From Methanobrevibacter sp. TMH8 (GTDB taxonomy: Archaea; Methanobacteriota; Methanobacteria; Methanobacteriales; Methanobacteriaceae): DNA of 64,000 nt. A model generated the notes under the pieces. It saw only the letters and a program-made list of their open reading frames with translations, ran no database searches and had not been told where the DNA came from. Position 1 is the first letter of the stretch, and every line of letters begins with the position of its first letter. Positions 28,590 to 38,543 of the stretch are shown piece after piece. Made by a program: the position numbers and the translations under genes. The DNA lies in contig NZ_JAHLZE010000007.1 in NCBI RefSeq assembly GCF_020148105.1, positions 20,222 through 84,221 on the forward strand. Direction: 5' to 3'.

Positions 28590-30947
28590 TCATAAAATTT
28601 TACGTTCATATGTTAATATCTTATCAATAGCTATACTCGGATTATAAACATCTTCTAAATCATAATAACGACCATTAGCTAAAAAAGCTAACTCCATATT
28701 TATATTTCTACCATGTTTATGTTTTTTCTCAAAATCAATGATAACAGTATAAATATCATTTTCAGCTAACTCTTCTCCAACAGCTAAAACATCATTAACA
28801 GGACTTCCAGTACTTTTTTTAATATAACTATCTTTTAAACCAACATTAGGCATCCCATCAGAAAGTAAAATTAGCATTGGAATAAATTCTCCTTTTCTTT
28901 TTTCAGTTTTCAATATTTCAAGAGCTTTTTCTAAGCCTGATGCCATAGGAGTAGTTCCACCTACAGTAATCTTATCTAATTTATCTAGGAAAGAATTAGG
29001 ACGTTTTGTATTTGGAATAATAATTTCAGAATCTTTACCTTTGAATCCTATAACTGATAGTTTGTCACGATTCCTATTTATGTTCTTAATGATTCTATCT
29101 AAAATAGCTCGGATTTTATTAACTTTCTTTTCACCAAGCATAGATCCACTCATATCTACTACAATAGCTACACTAGCTCTTGCTTTGTGTTTTCTAACCT
29201 TTTCACGAATATCTTGATTTTTAATATTGATTTTTAAACCATTTGAGTTATTTGAATTATTTGAAACTTCTAAATTATCTTTAGTTTTAAAATCAGTATT
29301 ATTATCTTTCTTTTTAAAACGCATTGCAGCAGCTCTGAGAGTAGCATCAACAGCTATATCTGAAGAAGATACTTTTTGAGAATATTTACTTTTAATATAT
29401 TTTCCTTTTTCGCTCTTTGAATCAACTCGACTTCCATAGAATTTTTCTTTTTCACGACCTTCCATTACAAGCATTTTACGAATATCTTTCTCAAGATCTT
29501 CCATATCAAACTCATTTATTTCCTTTTCAGAGTCATTTTCATTATAATCCACTTGATATTCATCATCAGATGTTTCAGAATCATTTACTTCCCCTTGAAG
29601 TTGATTATCATTCCCATAATCATTATTTTCATTCTCATCTTCATCTTCAAAATCATCTAATTCATCATCATTAATTTGATTATCTTCACTTGATTCATTA
29701 TTTTCATTATCAATATTTGTATTATCTTCATTATCAGTATTATTTTCATCTTGATCATAATTACTTTCATCAGGATTATCATCATAACTTTGATTATCAC
29801 CAAATTCACCAGAATCTTCAGAATTTGAGGAATTATCAGAATCATCTAATTGATCTTGATTTTCTTCATCAAAATTAGAATCATCATTATAATCTTCTTG
29901 ATCTTGATTTTCTTCATCAAAATTATTTTCTTGGTTCATTTCATTTTGAGCTTGTTGAATTTGATTATTGATTTGTTCATTATCACATTGATTTATTTCC
30001 CCTAAAACAAGTAGAATCGCCTCTTTTAAATCTTCCATCTGAACTTTCCAATTTCCTTTAAAAGCAGCTATTGTTTTTGCAGTTTTTAAAATAGCTATAT
30101 CACTCCTATGACCTTCAGCCCCGAGATTTCTAACTATTCTAGCTATTATTTCAATATAATCATCCGTAATCCCAACTGTTGGAAGAAGTTTTCTCCCATC
30201 TATAATCTTTTTTTGTAATTTCTCCTCTTGATTCTTATATTTAGCTATAAAAACTTTTGGATTTTTTTCATACTCATCAATACGTTTAATTATTTCTATT
30301 CTTTCTTCAATATCTGTAATTCCATTAACTGAAATTTTTAAACCAATTCTATCAGATAATTGTCCACGGAGTTCACCTTCTTCAGGGTTCATTGTTCCAA
30401 CAAGAATAAAGCGAGACGGATGAGAAATTGAAATCCCTTCCCTTTCAACAGTATTTACTCCAAATGCAGCAGCATCCAATAAAATATCAACAAGATTATC
30501 ATCAAGAAGATTTATCTCATCAATATAAAGAATATTTCCATTAGCTTGACCAAGTAAACCAGGTTCAAATGCTTTTTTTCCTTCATTCAATGCTTTTTCA
30601 ATATCAAGAGAACCTACAACTCTATCTTCAGTAGCACCAAGAGGAAGTTCAATTACTTTCATTGGTTTTTTGATAAGTTTAACCTCATCACCTTTATTTT
30701 TGCCATAAAATTCATAAAGCTTAAATTCATAATAGCTATCTAAATCAGAGTTAAATATATCCCCTTCTACAACTTCAATCTCAGGAAGAAGATTAGCTAA
30801 GGCTCTAACTCCCGTAGTTTTACCAGTACCACGATCACCCTTAATCAAAACTCCACCGATTGAAGGATTTATGGCATTTAAAATAAGAGCTTTTTTAATC
30901 TTTTCTTGACCAACAATAGCTGTAAAAGGAAAAATATTTTTTTTCAT
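28590..30947 (-). CDS. Magnesium/cobalt chelatase-like protein, ChlI-ChlD fusion
   Basis: 785 residues. Residues 1-about 330 are a ChlI-type AAA+ ATPase: Walker [11 protein letters not shown], the sensor and insert motifs [19 protein letters not shown], Walker [13 protein letters not shown] and [17 protein letters not shown]. An acidic Asn/Asp/Glu linker of about 170 residues follows, then a linker ending [18 protein letters not shown] and a ChlD-type von Willebrand factor A domain with the metal site VDMSGSMLG. In chelatases the ATPase and VWA parts drive metal insertion into tetrapyrroles. CobN or BchH, the third partner, is not in this window. The first ATG at 30947 matches the paralogue's start. 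It is a tandem paralogue of the split gene pair upstream. Confidence 0.88.
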   Translation of the reverse strand: MKKNIFPFTAIVGQEKIKKALILNAINPSIGGVLIKGDRGTGKTTGVRALANLLPEIEVVEGDIFNSDLDSYYEFKLYEFYGKNKGDEVKLIKKPMKVIELPLGATEDRVVGSLDIEKALNEGKKAFEPGLLGQANGNILYIDEINLLDDNLVDILLDAAAFGVNTVEREGISISHPSRFILVGTMNPEEGELRGQLSDRIGLKISVNGITDIEERIEIIKRIDEYEKNPKVFIAKYKNQEEKLQKKIIDGRKLLPTVGITDDYIEIIARIVRNLGAEGHRSDIAILKTAKTIAAFKGNWKVQMEDLKEAILLVLGEINQCDNEQINNQIQQAQNEMNQENNFDEENQDQEDYNDDSNFDEENQDQLDDSDNSSNSEDSGEFGDNQSYDDNPDESNYDQDENNTDNEDNTNIDNENNESSEDNQINDDELDDFEDEDENENNDYGNDNQLQGEVNDSETSDDEYQVDYNENDSEKEINEFDMEDLEKDIRKMLVMEGREKEKFYGSRVDSKSEKGKYIKSKYSQKVSSSDIAVDATLRAAAMRFKKKDNNTDFKTKDNLEVSNNSNNSNGLKINIKNQDIREKVRKHKARASVAIVVDMSGSMLGEKKVNKIRAILDRIIKNINRNRDKLSVIGFKGKDSEIIIPNTKRPNSFLDKLDKITVGGTTPMASGLEKALEILKTEKRKGEFIPMLILLSDGMPNVGLKDSYIKKSTGSPVNDVLAVGEELAENDIYTVIIDFEKKHKHGRNINMELAFLANGRYYDLEDVYNPSIAIDKILTYERKIL

Positions 30948-31022
30948 GGAAATCAATCACAATAAATCACAATAAATAATAAATCTAATATTAAAAATAA
31001 AAGTATCAAAAATCATTAAGTA

Positions 31023-32096
31023 TTAAATATTCTCACGTTCATAGTTTAAAATGTTTTCAAGAACCATATCAGACAAATCACTTTTAAAAGAACCAAATTT
31101 AAGTGATTCTTTATCAATAGGTTCATCTTCAAATATATCCTCAGCTAATATATCACCTAGTTGTTCTAGATCATAGAATCTGCCACTAGTTACAAAGGCT
31201 AACTCTTTATTCACACTACGTCCTTTATTTTTTTCTTTTTCAAAATTTACAATTACTGTGTGAATATTATACTTAGCTATTTCCTCACCAACATCTAAAA
31301 CATCATTGATGGGGCTGTTCATTAGTTTTTTATTATTATAATTGTTAATAACTCCTAAATTTGCACCATAATCTGTAGCTAATCCATTATTAAGTTTAGA
31401 TCTAGCTAAACCTACATTTGTTACCCCATCAGATAAAACCATAATCATTGGAATGTATTCTTCTTTTTTACAATCTTTTTTTAAAATTTCCAACCCTTTT
31501 TCAAGTCCAGCTGCCATCGGAGTAGTCCCTCCTACTGTTATATTATTAAGTTTGTCTAAAAAAGAGCTAGGTCTTTTTGTATTTGGGATAATAATTTCTG
31601 AATCTTTTCCTTTAAATCCTATTACAGCTAATTTATCCTTGTTAATATGAACATTAAGAATAATTTTATGTAATATAGCTTTAATTCTGTTGAGTTTTTC
31701 ACTACTAAGCATTGATCCACTCATATCAATAACCAATGCAATAGATAATTTAGCTCCATGTTTTCTTATTTTTTCCCTTAAATCTTCATTTTTAATGTTT
31801 AATGATTTTTTTGATTTATCTAGATTTTTATCAACTTTTAGATGATTCAAATCTAAATTATTAATATTGCTATTGTTATTCTTAATATTATTATTAATAT
31901 TGTTATTATTATTCTCAATATTATTAATATTATTATCTTTAGAAGCATTCCTTAGTGCAGCTGCTCGTAAAGTTGCATCTATAGCTATATCATCTGATGA
32001 TTTATTTAAGAATTTACTTTTAACATATTTCCCTTTTTTATTTTTAGAATTAACACTTCTTCCATAGAGTTTTTCTCTTTTTTCACCTTCAATCAT
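31023..32096 (-). CDS. ChlD-type VWA domain protein, downstream half of a split chelatase gene
   Basis: 357 residues, matching the C-terminal part of the fusion at 28590 (start IEGEKREKLYGRSVNSKNKKG against [21 protein letters not shown]). An Asn-rich linker leads to the VWA domain with VIDMSGSMLSSEK and [17 protein letters not shown]. The ATG overlaps the stop of the upstream gene as TAATG, and the reading frame is one base off from it, so this half could be made by reinitiation or by frameshifting. The protein is about 40 residues longer at the C-terminus than the fusion paralogue. Confidence 0.85.
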   Translation of the reverse strand: MIEGEKREKLYGRSVNSKNKKGKYVKSKFLNKSSDDIAIDATLRAAALRNASKDNNINNIENNNNNINNNIKNNNSNINNLDLNHLKVDKNLDKSKKSLNIKNEDLREKIRKHGAKLSIALVIDMSGSMLSSEKLNRIKAILHKIILNVHINKDKLAVIGFKGKDSEIIIPNTKRPSSFLDKLNNITVGGTTPMAAGLEKGLEILKKDCKKEEYIPMIMVLSDGVTNVGLARSKLNNGLATDYGANLGVINNYNNKKLMNSPINDVLDVGEEIAKYNIHTVIVNFEKEKNKGRSVNKELAFVTSGRFYDLEQLGDILAEDIFEDEPIDKESLKFGSFKSDLSDMVLENILNYERENI

Positions 32097-32108
32097 TAAT
32101 ATTTTTTT
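32096..32108 (-). promoter_or_regulatory. Candidate -1 frameshift site (A7 followed by TATTAATG)
   Basis: On the minus strand, codons ATA AAA AAA TAT TAA occur at the end of the ChlI-like gene. The A-AAA-AAA heptamer (32102-32108) is in the correct phase for a -1 slip, one codon before the stop. After a slip the frame continues K-K-I-L-M-I-E-G, matching the junction K-M-L-V-M-E-G of the intact fusion paralogue at 28590. A TAATG overlap lets the downstream gene also be started separately. Programmed frameshifting within chlD-type genes has been described for other prokaryotes. Confidence 0.6.
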
Positions 32109-33448
32109 ATATCAAGCTTCCCCTCAATATCAATATCATTGAAATTTTCTATTTTTTCCCCCTGGTTAATTTTTGAATCAAATTCATCTTTTATTTTAAA
32201 ATCAGAATCATTTACAAAATCAAGTTTTTTTGATTTATTGTTTCCTAAATCAATTTTCTCAATATCTTCAATATCTTCACTATTATTATCATCTATATCA
32301 GATTTATTACTTGTTTTTTCCTTATCTAATCCAAAATCTGTATTTTGATTGATATCTTGTAATTTTTTTTGTAATGATTCTTGTAATTGTTCTTCGATTT
32401 TGTTTTGAATACCTTCTAAAGAATCAGAGGAATTTTCTTCATCTCTCTTTTCAATATCTTTTTTAATTTTTTGAATCCTTTGAGAAAGTAATTTATCATT
32501 TCCAAGAACAAGAGAAATAGCTTCTTCAAGATCATTATCATCTACTTTGAGATGATTATTAAATGCAGCAATTGTTTTAGATGTTTTCAAAATAGATATA
32601 TCACTTCTATGGCCTTCTGCACCTAATTCAAGAGTTATTCTAGCTATTATCTCCAAAGAAGTAGAATCTATTTCTACATTATTTAACAATTTTTGAGCTT
32701 CAATAATTCTATTTTGAAGTTCTTTTTGTTCATCATCAAATTTAGCTATGAAAGAAGCAGGATCCATTTCAAATTCTTCTCTTCTTTTCATAATAAGAAT
32801 CCTATCATCAATATTCCCAATTCCCTCAACTTCTATTTCAAGCCCAATCCTATCAGATAGCTGTCCACGGAGTTCACCTTCTTCAGGATTCATTGTTCCA
32901 ACAAGAATAAAACGGGACGGGTGAGAAATCGAAATCCCTTCTCTTTCAATAGTATTTACTCCAAATGCAGCTGCATCCAACAAAATATCAACAAGATTAT
33001 CATCCAGAAGATTTATTTCATCGATATAAAGGATATTACGATTAGTTTGAGCAAGTAAACCTGGTTCAAGAGCTTTTATCCCTTCTTTAAGTGCTTTTTC
33101 AATATCAAGAGAACCTACAACTCTGTCTTCAGTAGCACCAAGAGGAAGTTCAACAACACTCATCGGTTTTTTAATAATAAGAATATCATCATCAGCTGAT
33201 TTGTCATTAACCTTATAAAGTTCAAATTCACGATAGCTATCCTCATCACAATTAAAAGAACATCCCTCAACAACTTCAATCTCTGGAAGAAGATTAGCTA
33301 AAGCTCTAACAGCCGTAGTTTTACCAGTACCACGATCACCTTTAATCAAAACCCCTCCAATTGAAGGATTTATGGCATTTAAAATAAGAGCTTTTTTAAT
33401 TTTCTCTTGTCCAACAATAGCTGTAAATGGAAAAATATTTTTTTTCAT
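32096..33448 (-). CDS. ChlI-type AAA+ ATPase with acidic C-terminal extension, upstream half of a split chelatase gene
   Basis: 450 residues as read without frameshift. The AAA+ part (1-about 330) is close to the fusion paralogue at 28590: opening [20 protein letters not shown], Walker [44 protein letters not shown] and [17 protein letters not shown]. The last 120 residues are a charged linker ending DIKKY, where the frame meets the stop at 32096-32098. GAGGTATAATC precedes the ATG. The chelatase partner is not in this window. Confidence 0.88.
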   Translation of the reverse strand: MKKNIFPFTAIVGQEKIKKALILNAINPSIGGVLIKGDRGTGKTTAVRALANLLPEIEVVEGCSFNCDEDSYREFELYKVNDKSADDDILIIKKPMSVVELPLGATEDRVVGSLDIEKALKEGIKALEPGLLAQTNRNILYIDEINLLDDNLVDILLDAAAFGVNTIEREGISISHPSRFILVGTMNPEEGELRGQLSDRIGLEIEVEGIGNIDDRILIMKRREEFEMDPASFIAKFDDEQKELQNRIIEAQKLLNNVEIDSTSLEIIARITLELGAEGHRSDISILKTSKTIAAFNNHLKVDDNDLEEAISLVLGNDKLLSQRIQKIKKDIEKRDEENSSDSLEGIQNKIEEQLQESLQKKLQDINQNTDFGLDKEKTSNKSDIDDNNSEDIEDIEKIDLGNNKSKKLDFVNDSDFKIKDEFDSKINQGEKIENFNDIDIEGKLDIKKY

Positions 33449-33736
33449 GATTATACCTCAATTAGTTTCATATATCAATTTAGCAAACCCATACTATAAT
33501 CTTCAATATAAAATTCATTCATAATATTATTAATGCTTATATAGTTATACATTAGTTTTTTATAATATATTTATTTTATTATATACAAATAAAAATATGA
33601 AAAATAAAAAATAAAGAATGAAATAAATATTTTTAAAATATAAATTTTAAAATACAATTTTAAGATATAATTTTAAGAAAAAATATTTAAAAATGAAGCT
33701 TTAAGATATAATTTTAAAATATAATCTTAATAAAAA

Positions 33737-34567
33737 TCAGCTAAAATGACTTTTTAATATTTTATGAGAACCTTCTTCTTCAGCATTTAAACCAGCTTTA
33801 TATATTTCATCAAAGCCTTTACGTAAATCACCAAGATCATATGTGTATCTTGCAAGGTCACTTAATGTCTTCTCAGATACTGCACCTTCATATAAACCTA
33901 TGTGGCATCTTTCAGATAAAATATTATATATCTCATTATAATTATAATTTGGAAAATTAACATTAATCCCATTAAAGACAGTTTGAACATTTCTATCTAG
34001 AAACAAAACCACTTCATCATTAGTAACTGAAAAAACAGTAATTTTAGCATTCTTATCACTTTCAGAAGCTCTTAAAAGATTATATAAAACATTATTAAGA
34101 TCCCTATCTGATTTTGCAGAATTGATATCATCTAAAGCAACTAGCAGAATAATATTTCTTCGAACAATTTCTTTTATTATATTGTTGAGAATAGTAAAGG
34201 TTGATAACCCATCTACACGCCTTTTTTTATTGAATAATTTCTCATAAATCTTTAAATAAATCTGATATTGAGATTTATAATTTTTACAATTCACATGAAC
34301 TGTTTTAACATGATGATATCTCTTTTCTACTTGAGAAAAAATATAATTAATTGTTAAAGTTTTACCCGTCCCATAAGATCCATTAAGAATCATATGATAA
34401 GGGCGCTTATGTTGATCTAAATTATCTTTAAGATTATATAATATTTTATCAATTTGATTTTTTCGATAATCTACAACTTCAGGAATATATTCAATAGTAA
34501 AAACCTCTTTTTCTCTAAAAATGGTCTGTGTTTCTTCTATACTATCCCATAATGTTTTTTGATTCAT
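33737..34567 (-). CDS. Orc1/Cdc6-like AAA+ ATPase lacking the winged-helix domain
   Basis: 276 residues, shorter than the usual about 380-410. It has the Orc1/Cdc6 pattern: IEYIPEVVDYRKNQIDKIL at the start, Walker A GSYGTGKT (63-70), Walker B LLVALDDIN (about 145), NVLYNLLRASE and the lid helix motif LARYTYDLGDLRKGFDEIY. It ends after the AAA+ lid domain, so the C-terminal DNA-binding winged helix is absent. The ATG at 34567 is used; the TTG upstream is in an AT-rich leader. Such short copies may regulate replication rather than bind origins; role inferred. Confidence 0.85.
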   Translation of the reverse strand: MNQKTLWDSIEETQTIFREKEVFTIEYIPEVVDYRKNQIDKILYNLKDNLDQHKRPYHMILNGSYGTGKTLTINYIFSQVEKRYHHVKTVHVNCKNYKSQYQIYLKIYEKLFNKKRRVDGLSTFTILNNIIKEIVRRNIILLVALDDINSAKSDRDLNNVLYNLLRASESDKNAKITVFSVTNDEVVLFLDRNVQTVFNGINVNFPNYNYNEIYNILSERCHIGLYEGAVSEKTLSDLARYTYDLGDLRKGFDEIYKAGLNAEEEGSHKILKSHFS

Positions 34568-34805
34568 GTATAACAATATGAAAAATTTAATATTTAATGA
34601 GTTTCGAAGAGTATATGAAAAGTAATAGTATTAAATTTACATGAATATAGTAATCATAAACGATTATCATAAATTTTATAAAAAAATAAATAGAAAAATG
34701 AAAAATTTAAATCAAAAAATAAAAAAGAATAAAAAAAGAATAAGAAAAAAATAAATATTAGGAACAATATATAATATACCATATTTAATAAAAAAAGGTG
34801 ATTTT

Positions 34806-34961
34806 ATGTGTACTGTTGGAGGACCAATGGCAGATGTTAAACTGAAAAATCTCAAAACTAAAAGATACCGTTGTTTAGATTGCGGTAATGAGTTTAAAGG
34901 ATTAGGTAAAAGAGTAGTTTGTCCATCATGCCAAAGCGATAATGTTGAATGTTTAGAATAA
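34806..34961 (+). CDS. Small zinc ribbon protein
   Basis: 51 residues, too short for routine gene finding. The opening MCTVGGPMADVKLKNLKTKR leads to a zinc ribbon with two CxxC pairs: CLDC and CPSC, as in small archaeal zinc ribbon proteins of unknown partner. AAAGGTGATTTT is an excellent ribosome binding site before the ATG. The stop is TAA. Its divergent neighbour is the Orc1/Cdc6-like gene. Confidence 0.88.
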   Translation: MCTVGGPMADVKLKNLKTKRYRCLDCGNEFKGLGKRVVCPSCQSDNVECLE

Positions 34962-35196
34962 ACTTATCAAATTTTTAATTTTTCAACTTTTATTTCAACT
35001 TTTAATTATTTTATATAATTTATTTTATTGAATCAAATTTTAATTTAATAATTAAGTTAAATTAAGTTAATATAGTTAAATTAATTAAATATTAATATAA
35101 TTAAGCTAATATTATTAAATTAATATTATTAAACTAATGTTTAATCTAATGTTTAAGCTAATTATAGAAATATAGTTTCATAAGAGGAATTTAACA

Positions 35197-35661
35197 TTGA
35201 AAACTGAAATTAATCTTAAACCAAGTGAAATATTATTTTTAATTGGAGATACTGGAACTGTTGGAGTTGTAAAGGTAGCTAATAATCAGATGCTTTTTAT
35301 AGGAACTCCTGAAAAAGAAGAAATTGTTATGTATCTTGAAAAAGATGATTTAATAGCAGTATCAGCTTTTGGAACTGGAGAAAAATATGAAAAAGCAATT
35401 AAAGCTCTTGTATATCTTACACGTGAAATGGAATCTCCAATAATTGTTCTTCCAAAAGATCATCCAAGTTCAAAAAGGCTGAAAACAGTCCTTTCTATTG
35501 GAGAATCAGTTCAACTTGACTGTAATATAACTCCTGGAACCCATCCTGAACAAGATATTTTGTGTTCTTGTGATAGTTTATCAGGGTTAAAATTAGACAA
35601 AACAGAGAATGGATTAGCTATTAATAGAGAGATTGAAAATTATAAAATTGAATCATTGTAA
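35197..35661 (+). CDS. Conserved-looking archaeal protein of unknown function
   Basis: 154 residues, soluble, alpha/beta. It opens with KTEINLKPSEILFLIGDTGTVG and has GTGEKYEKAIKALVYLTREM and cysteines DILCSCDSLSG near the end. The start is TTG at 35197, with AGAGGAATTTAACA as ribosome binding site; no better start exists. It precedes the DUF116 gene by about 220 bases on the same strand. Function not recognised. Confidence 0.7.
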   Translation: MKTEINLKPSEILFLIGDTGTVGVVKVANNQMLFIGTPEKEEIVMYLEKDDLIAVSAFGTGEKYEKAIKALVYLTREMESPIIVLPKDHPSSKRLKTVLSIGESVQLDCNITPGTHPEQDILCSCDSLSGLKLDKTENGLAINREIENYKIESL

Positions 35662-35881
35662 CTATAAATTCTCAATAATACTATTTTTAATAATATAAAT
35701 AAAAATAAATTAATTTATTAATTATAATATAAAACAAGGTATTATAAAAATCATAATACCTATATAAACAAAATAACTCTATAAAAATATATAAAAAATA
35801 ATATAGTTATACTTATTATTTAAGAATAACATATTAGAAAAATACAATTTAATTGTAAAAATAAAAAATGTGTGTAATATA

Positions 35882-36604
35882 ATGATTGAAACTTTATTTC
35901 AGATTTTTGGTCAGACATTAATTATAATAGCTATTATGCTATTTATTTTACTAGTCTTGGCTCTTATTTTAGGTAGAACCCTTCTTAAAAAAAATATTCT
36001 TATTTTTCCAAGATTAATTATCTTTGTATTAGATGTTTTCTACTCACCACTTAAACAATTAGCTAAAAGTTTAGGTTTTGATGAATCTATGGTCGATCAT
36101 ATTGGGGTAGAAGTTAGAAATAAGGTTAATGAAAAGAAGTTCAATGATATTGAACCTAAAGATAAAATAATCGTTTTTCCACATTGTCTTAGAAATCCTA
36201 AATGTGAAGCTATATTAGATGAAACTGGTCTTGTTTGTGATTGCTGTGGTAAATGTGCAATTGGTATAATCAAGCCAAAAGCTGAAAAAATGGGTTATAA
36301 AGTCTTTGTTATTCCAGGTTCAACTTTTGTTAAAAAAATTGTTAAAAACAATGAATTTAAATCTGTACTTGGAGTAGCTTGTTATGAAGATTTAAATTTG
36401 ACTATGATGAAATTAGCTAATTTTGCACCACAAGGAGTCTTACTTTCAAGAGCAGGTTGTTTTAAAACTAAAGTAGATATAAAAACAGTTCTTGAAAAAA
36501 TTGGATATGAGAATTATGAAGATGATAATGAAAATCAAACTTTAAATTCTTATAAAAATGAAATTGATAGTCCTTGTAGTGAAAATAAACACGATATTAG
36601 GTAA
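35882..36604 (+). CDS. DUF116 membrane-associated protein
   Basis: 240 residues. One or two hydrophobic helices (about 5-60: FQIFGQTLIIIAIMLFILL and a second IFPRLIIFVLDVF) precede a cytoplasmic domain with the family cysteine signature PHCLRNPKCEA then GLVCDCCGKCAIG, suggestive of a metal or Fe-S site. It also has IPGSTFVKKIV and LGVACYEDLNL. Family members are found in methanogens and in bacteria; their function is unknown. The GTG four codons upstream has no binding site; the ATG at 35882 is taken. Confidence 0.88.
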   Translation: MIETLFQIFGQTLIIIAIMLFILLVLALILGRTLLKKNILIFPRLIIFVLDVFYSPLKQLAKSLGFDESMVDHIGVEVRNKVNEKKFNDIEPKDKIIVFPHCLRNPKCEAILDETGLVCDCCGKCAIGIIKPKAEKMGYKVFVIPGSTFVKKIVKNNEFKSVLGVACYEDLNLTMMKLANFAPQGVLLSRAGCFKTKVDIKTVLEKIGYENYEDDNENQTLNSYKNEIDSPCSENKHDIR

Positions 36605-36653
36605 TAACTTAAAATAATAAAAAAATAATAAAAAATAATAGATTGTAAAAAAT

Positions 36654-36726
36654 ATAGAATCAAAGTATATTAGATTCATCTAATAAAAAAATAATAGAAT
36701 CAAAGTATATTAAATCCATCTAATAA
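36654..36726. repeat. Two 33-bp direct repeats overlapping a gene end
   Basis: Unit 1 (36654-36686) and unit 2 (36694-36726) start with ATAGAATCAAAGTATATTA and end with CATCTAATAA, differing at three bases; period 40 bp. The second unit contains the stop codon of the gene at 36720. Looks like duplication of a 3' end. Confidence 0.55.
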
Positions 36727-37106
36727 TGGTCTTCTATTTCATTATAATACTTTTCTTCAGCATTTTCATCGGGATGAATCTCTAACCAATGTAAATGGAT
36801 AACAGCATAGTTATCTAAGCATAATTTCTCGTCTTCAGCAACCCAAAGATCAAAAGGGAGACGATACTGCCTAATAATTTTTTTCAAATGAACAGGAGCT
36901 TGAGGGATGTATATTTTAAATCCTTCTTTATGAGCTAATTCTAAAAATTTTTTAAAAGATTTCTTTCCTTTTTGTGTAACTTCAATATAATCTATATAAA
37001 GCTTTTTTTCATTTTCCATATATACTTTAGAGTTTAATTTGAAGTATTTCGGAATGAATCCAATTTTCTTAGCTATAGCATGATCTTGATTTAGTCTTAT
37101 TTTCAT
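36720..37106 (-). CDS. Unknown basic protein of 128 residues
   Basis: Soluble, mixed alpha/beta composition with KIYIPQAPVHLKKIIRQYRLPFDLWVAED as a notable stretch, and a hydrophobic NYAVIHLHWLEIHPDE before an acidic tail. I do not recognise it; an acetyltransferase-like fold is possible but not supported by motifs. Start ATG without a strong ribosome binding site. It is convergent with the DUF116 gene. Confidence 0.6.
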   Translation of the reverse strand: MKIRLNQDHAIAKKIGFIPKYFKLNSKVYMENEKKLYIDYIEVTQKGKKSFKKFLELAHKEGFKIYIPQAPVHLKKIIRQYRLPFDLWVAEDEKLCLDNYAVIHLHWLEIHPDENAEEKYYNEIEDHY

Positions 37107-37474
37107 TTTTTAACCAATTGTTAATAAATAACAAAAAAATTATAATTATTTTCAATTATTATATTATTTATAGAATTCATTATTAATATATTTTTATATT
37201 TTTATAATTTTATATTATTTTTATTTATGATTTTTATAATTTTTATAATTTTTATTAAAATTAAAATTATCAATAATAATTGATAATATATATAATCAAC
37301 AAGATAGTAATGATAATAAACGAATGGGTATATAATTTATAGATATATAATTTATATTATAAGTAAAATATCCTATTAAAATTAATTAATTTAATTAATT
37401 ATTATTAATATTAATTTGTTGAAATAATTAATAATAATATAAAATAATTCAAATAATTGAATAATAAAGATAAT
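37107..37474. other. AT-rich intergenic region
   Basis: 368 bp of simple AT sequence upstream of the TatD-like gene. No gene or signal is supported. Confidence 0.35.
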
Positions 37475-38338
37475 ATGATAGCTAATCCATTAGAAATTCC
37501 AATAACAGACAACCATATACATGTAGACCATATAAATGGAATTGGTCCTGTAAAAGTAGCTAAACAATTTTATAATGTAGGTGGTAGAGTTATGATTATT
37601 CCCAACAAACCATCTTGGTCTATGGGAGAAACATTTGAATTTGAAAAAGCTATGGATCTAGTTATTAGCTATTGTCATGAGATCACCCAAAATACAAAGG
37701 TGAAAGCTTTTCCAGTAGTTGGTGTTCATCCAGCTGAATTTTCAAAATTAATCGAAAGTGGAAAATCTCTGGAGGATAGCTATAAAAGAGTAAAAAAAGC
37801 TTTGGATTATGGAAAAAAACTTGTTGAAGAGAAAAAAGCTGTAGGAATTGGAGAGATTGGTAGACCCCATTATGAAGTGAATGGAGAAGAAATGAATTAC
37901 CAAAACAAAATTCTCAAATATGGCCTTAGACTAGCTAAAGAATTAGATTGTCCAGTTCAACTTCATACAGAATCAGCTGAAGAAGAGCAATTTAAAGAAT
38001 TTGCATCTTTTGCAGATGAAATCAATTTCAATAAAAAAAAATTAATTAAACATTATTCAGGACCATATATTCTTGAGGAAGAAAACTTTGGACTTACACC
38101 CTCAGTTATGTCTGGAAAAGATAATATTAAAAAAGCTATAGCTAAAGGAGATAATTTCTTAATGGAAACTGATTATCTTGATGAACTTAGTCGTCCTGGA
38201 GCTGTGCTTGGTCTAAAAACTGTTCCAAAACGAACACTAGATTTTTTAAACAAAGGGATATTTACAGAAGAAGATGCATTTAAAATCCATAAAGACAATA
38301 TAGAATCTATATATGGCATTAATACTGAAATTGATTGA
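37475..38338 (+). CDS. TatD-related metal-dependent hydrolase
   Basis: 287 residues. The opening TDNHIHVDHINGIG is the HxH metal site of TatD-type phosphodiesterases; VVGVHPAEF, IGEIGRPHYE, LHTESAEEE and KHYSGP, and the aspartate of METDYLD complete the metal set. Family members are DNases or deacylase-like hydrolases, but the substrate here is not known. A TTG at 37457 adds six residues but has no binding site, so the ATG at 37475 is used with moderate certainty. Confidence 0.87.
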   Translation: MIANPLEIPITDNHIHVDHINGIGPVKVAKQFYNVGGRVMIIPNKPSWSMGETFEFEKAMDLVISYCHEITQNTKVKAFPVVGVHPAEFSKLIESGKSLEDSYKRVKKALDYGKKLVEEKKAVGIGEIGRPHYEVNGEEMNYQNKILKYGLRLAKELDCPVQLHTESAEEEQFKEFASFADEINFNKKKLIKHYSGPYILEEENFGLTPSVMSGKDNIKKAIAKGDNFLMETDYLDELSRPGAVLGLKTVPKRTLDFLNKGIFTEEDAFKIHKDNIESIYGINTEID

Positions 38339-38543
38339 AATTGACTGAAATTCATTTTATTAAAATCATTAATTTTTTTTAAAAAAATATTATAGAAAAA
38401 TAATACAAAATATAAAATTAAATAAAATTATAAAAATATAGAATTAAAAATATAAATCTAAATAAAAAATAATAAAAAACTAAAAATAATAGCTATTTAA
38501 GAATAATAGCTATAATATAAAATATCCAAATTCTAAATCTATT

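Noticed and set aside
29417..29878. Plus-strand frames rich in His, Gln, Leu and Tyr
   Set aside because: Antisense to the acidic Asp/Asn/Glu linker of the chelatase fusion, whose repeated codons produce them.
33449..34805. Replication origin beside the Orc1/Cdc6-like gene
   Set aside because: No ORB-like repeats were recognised in the flanking spacers, and the protein lacks its DNA-binding domain.
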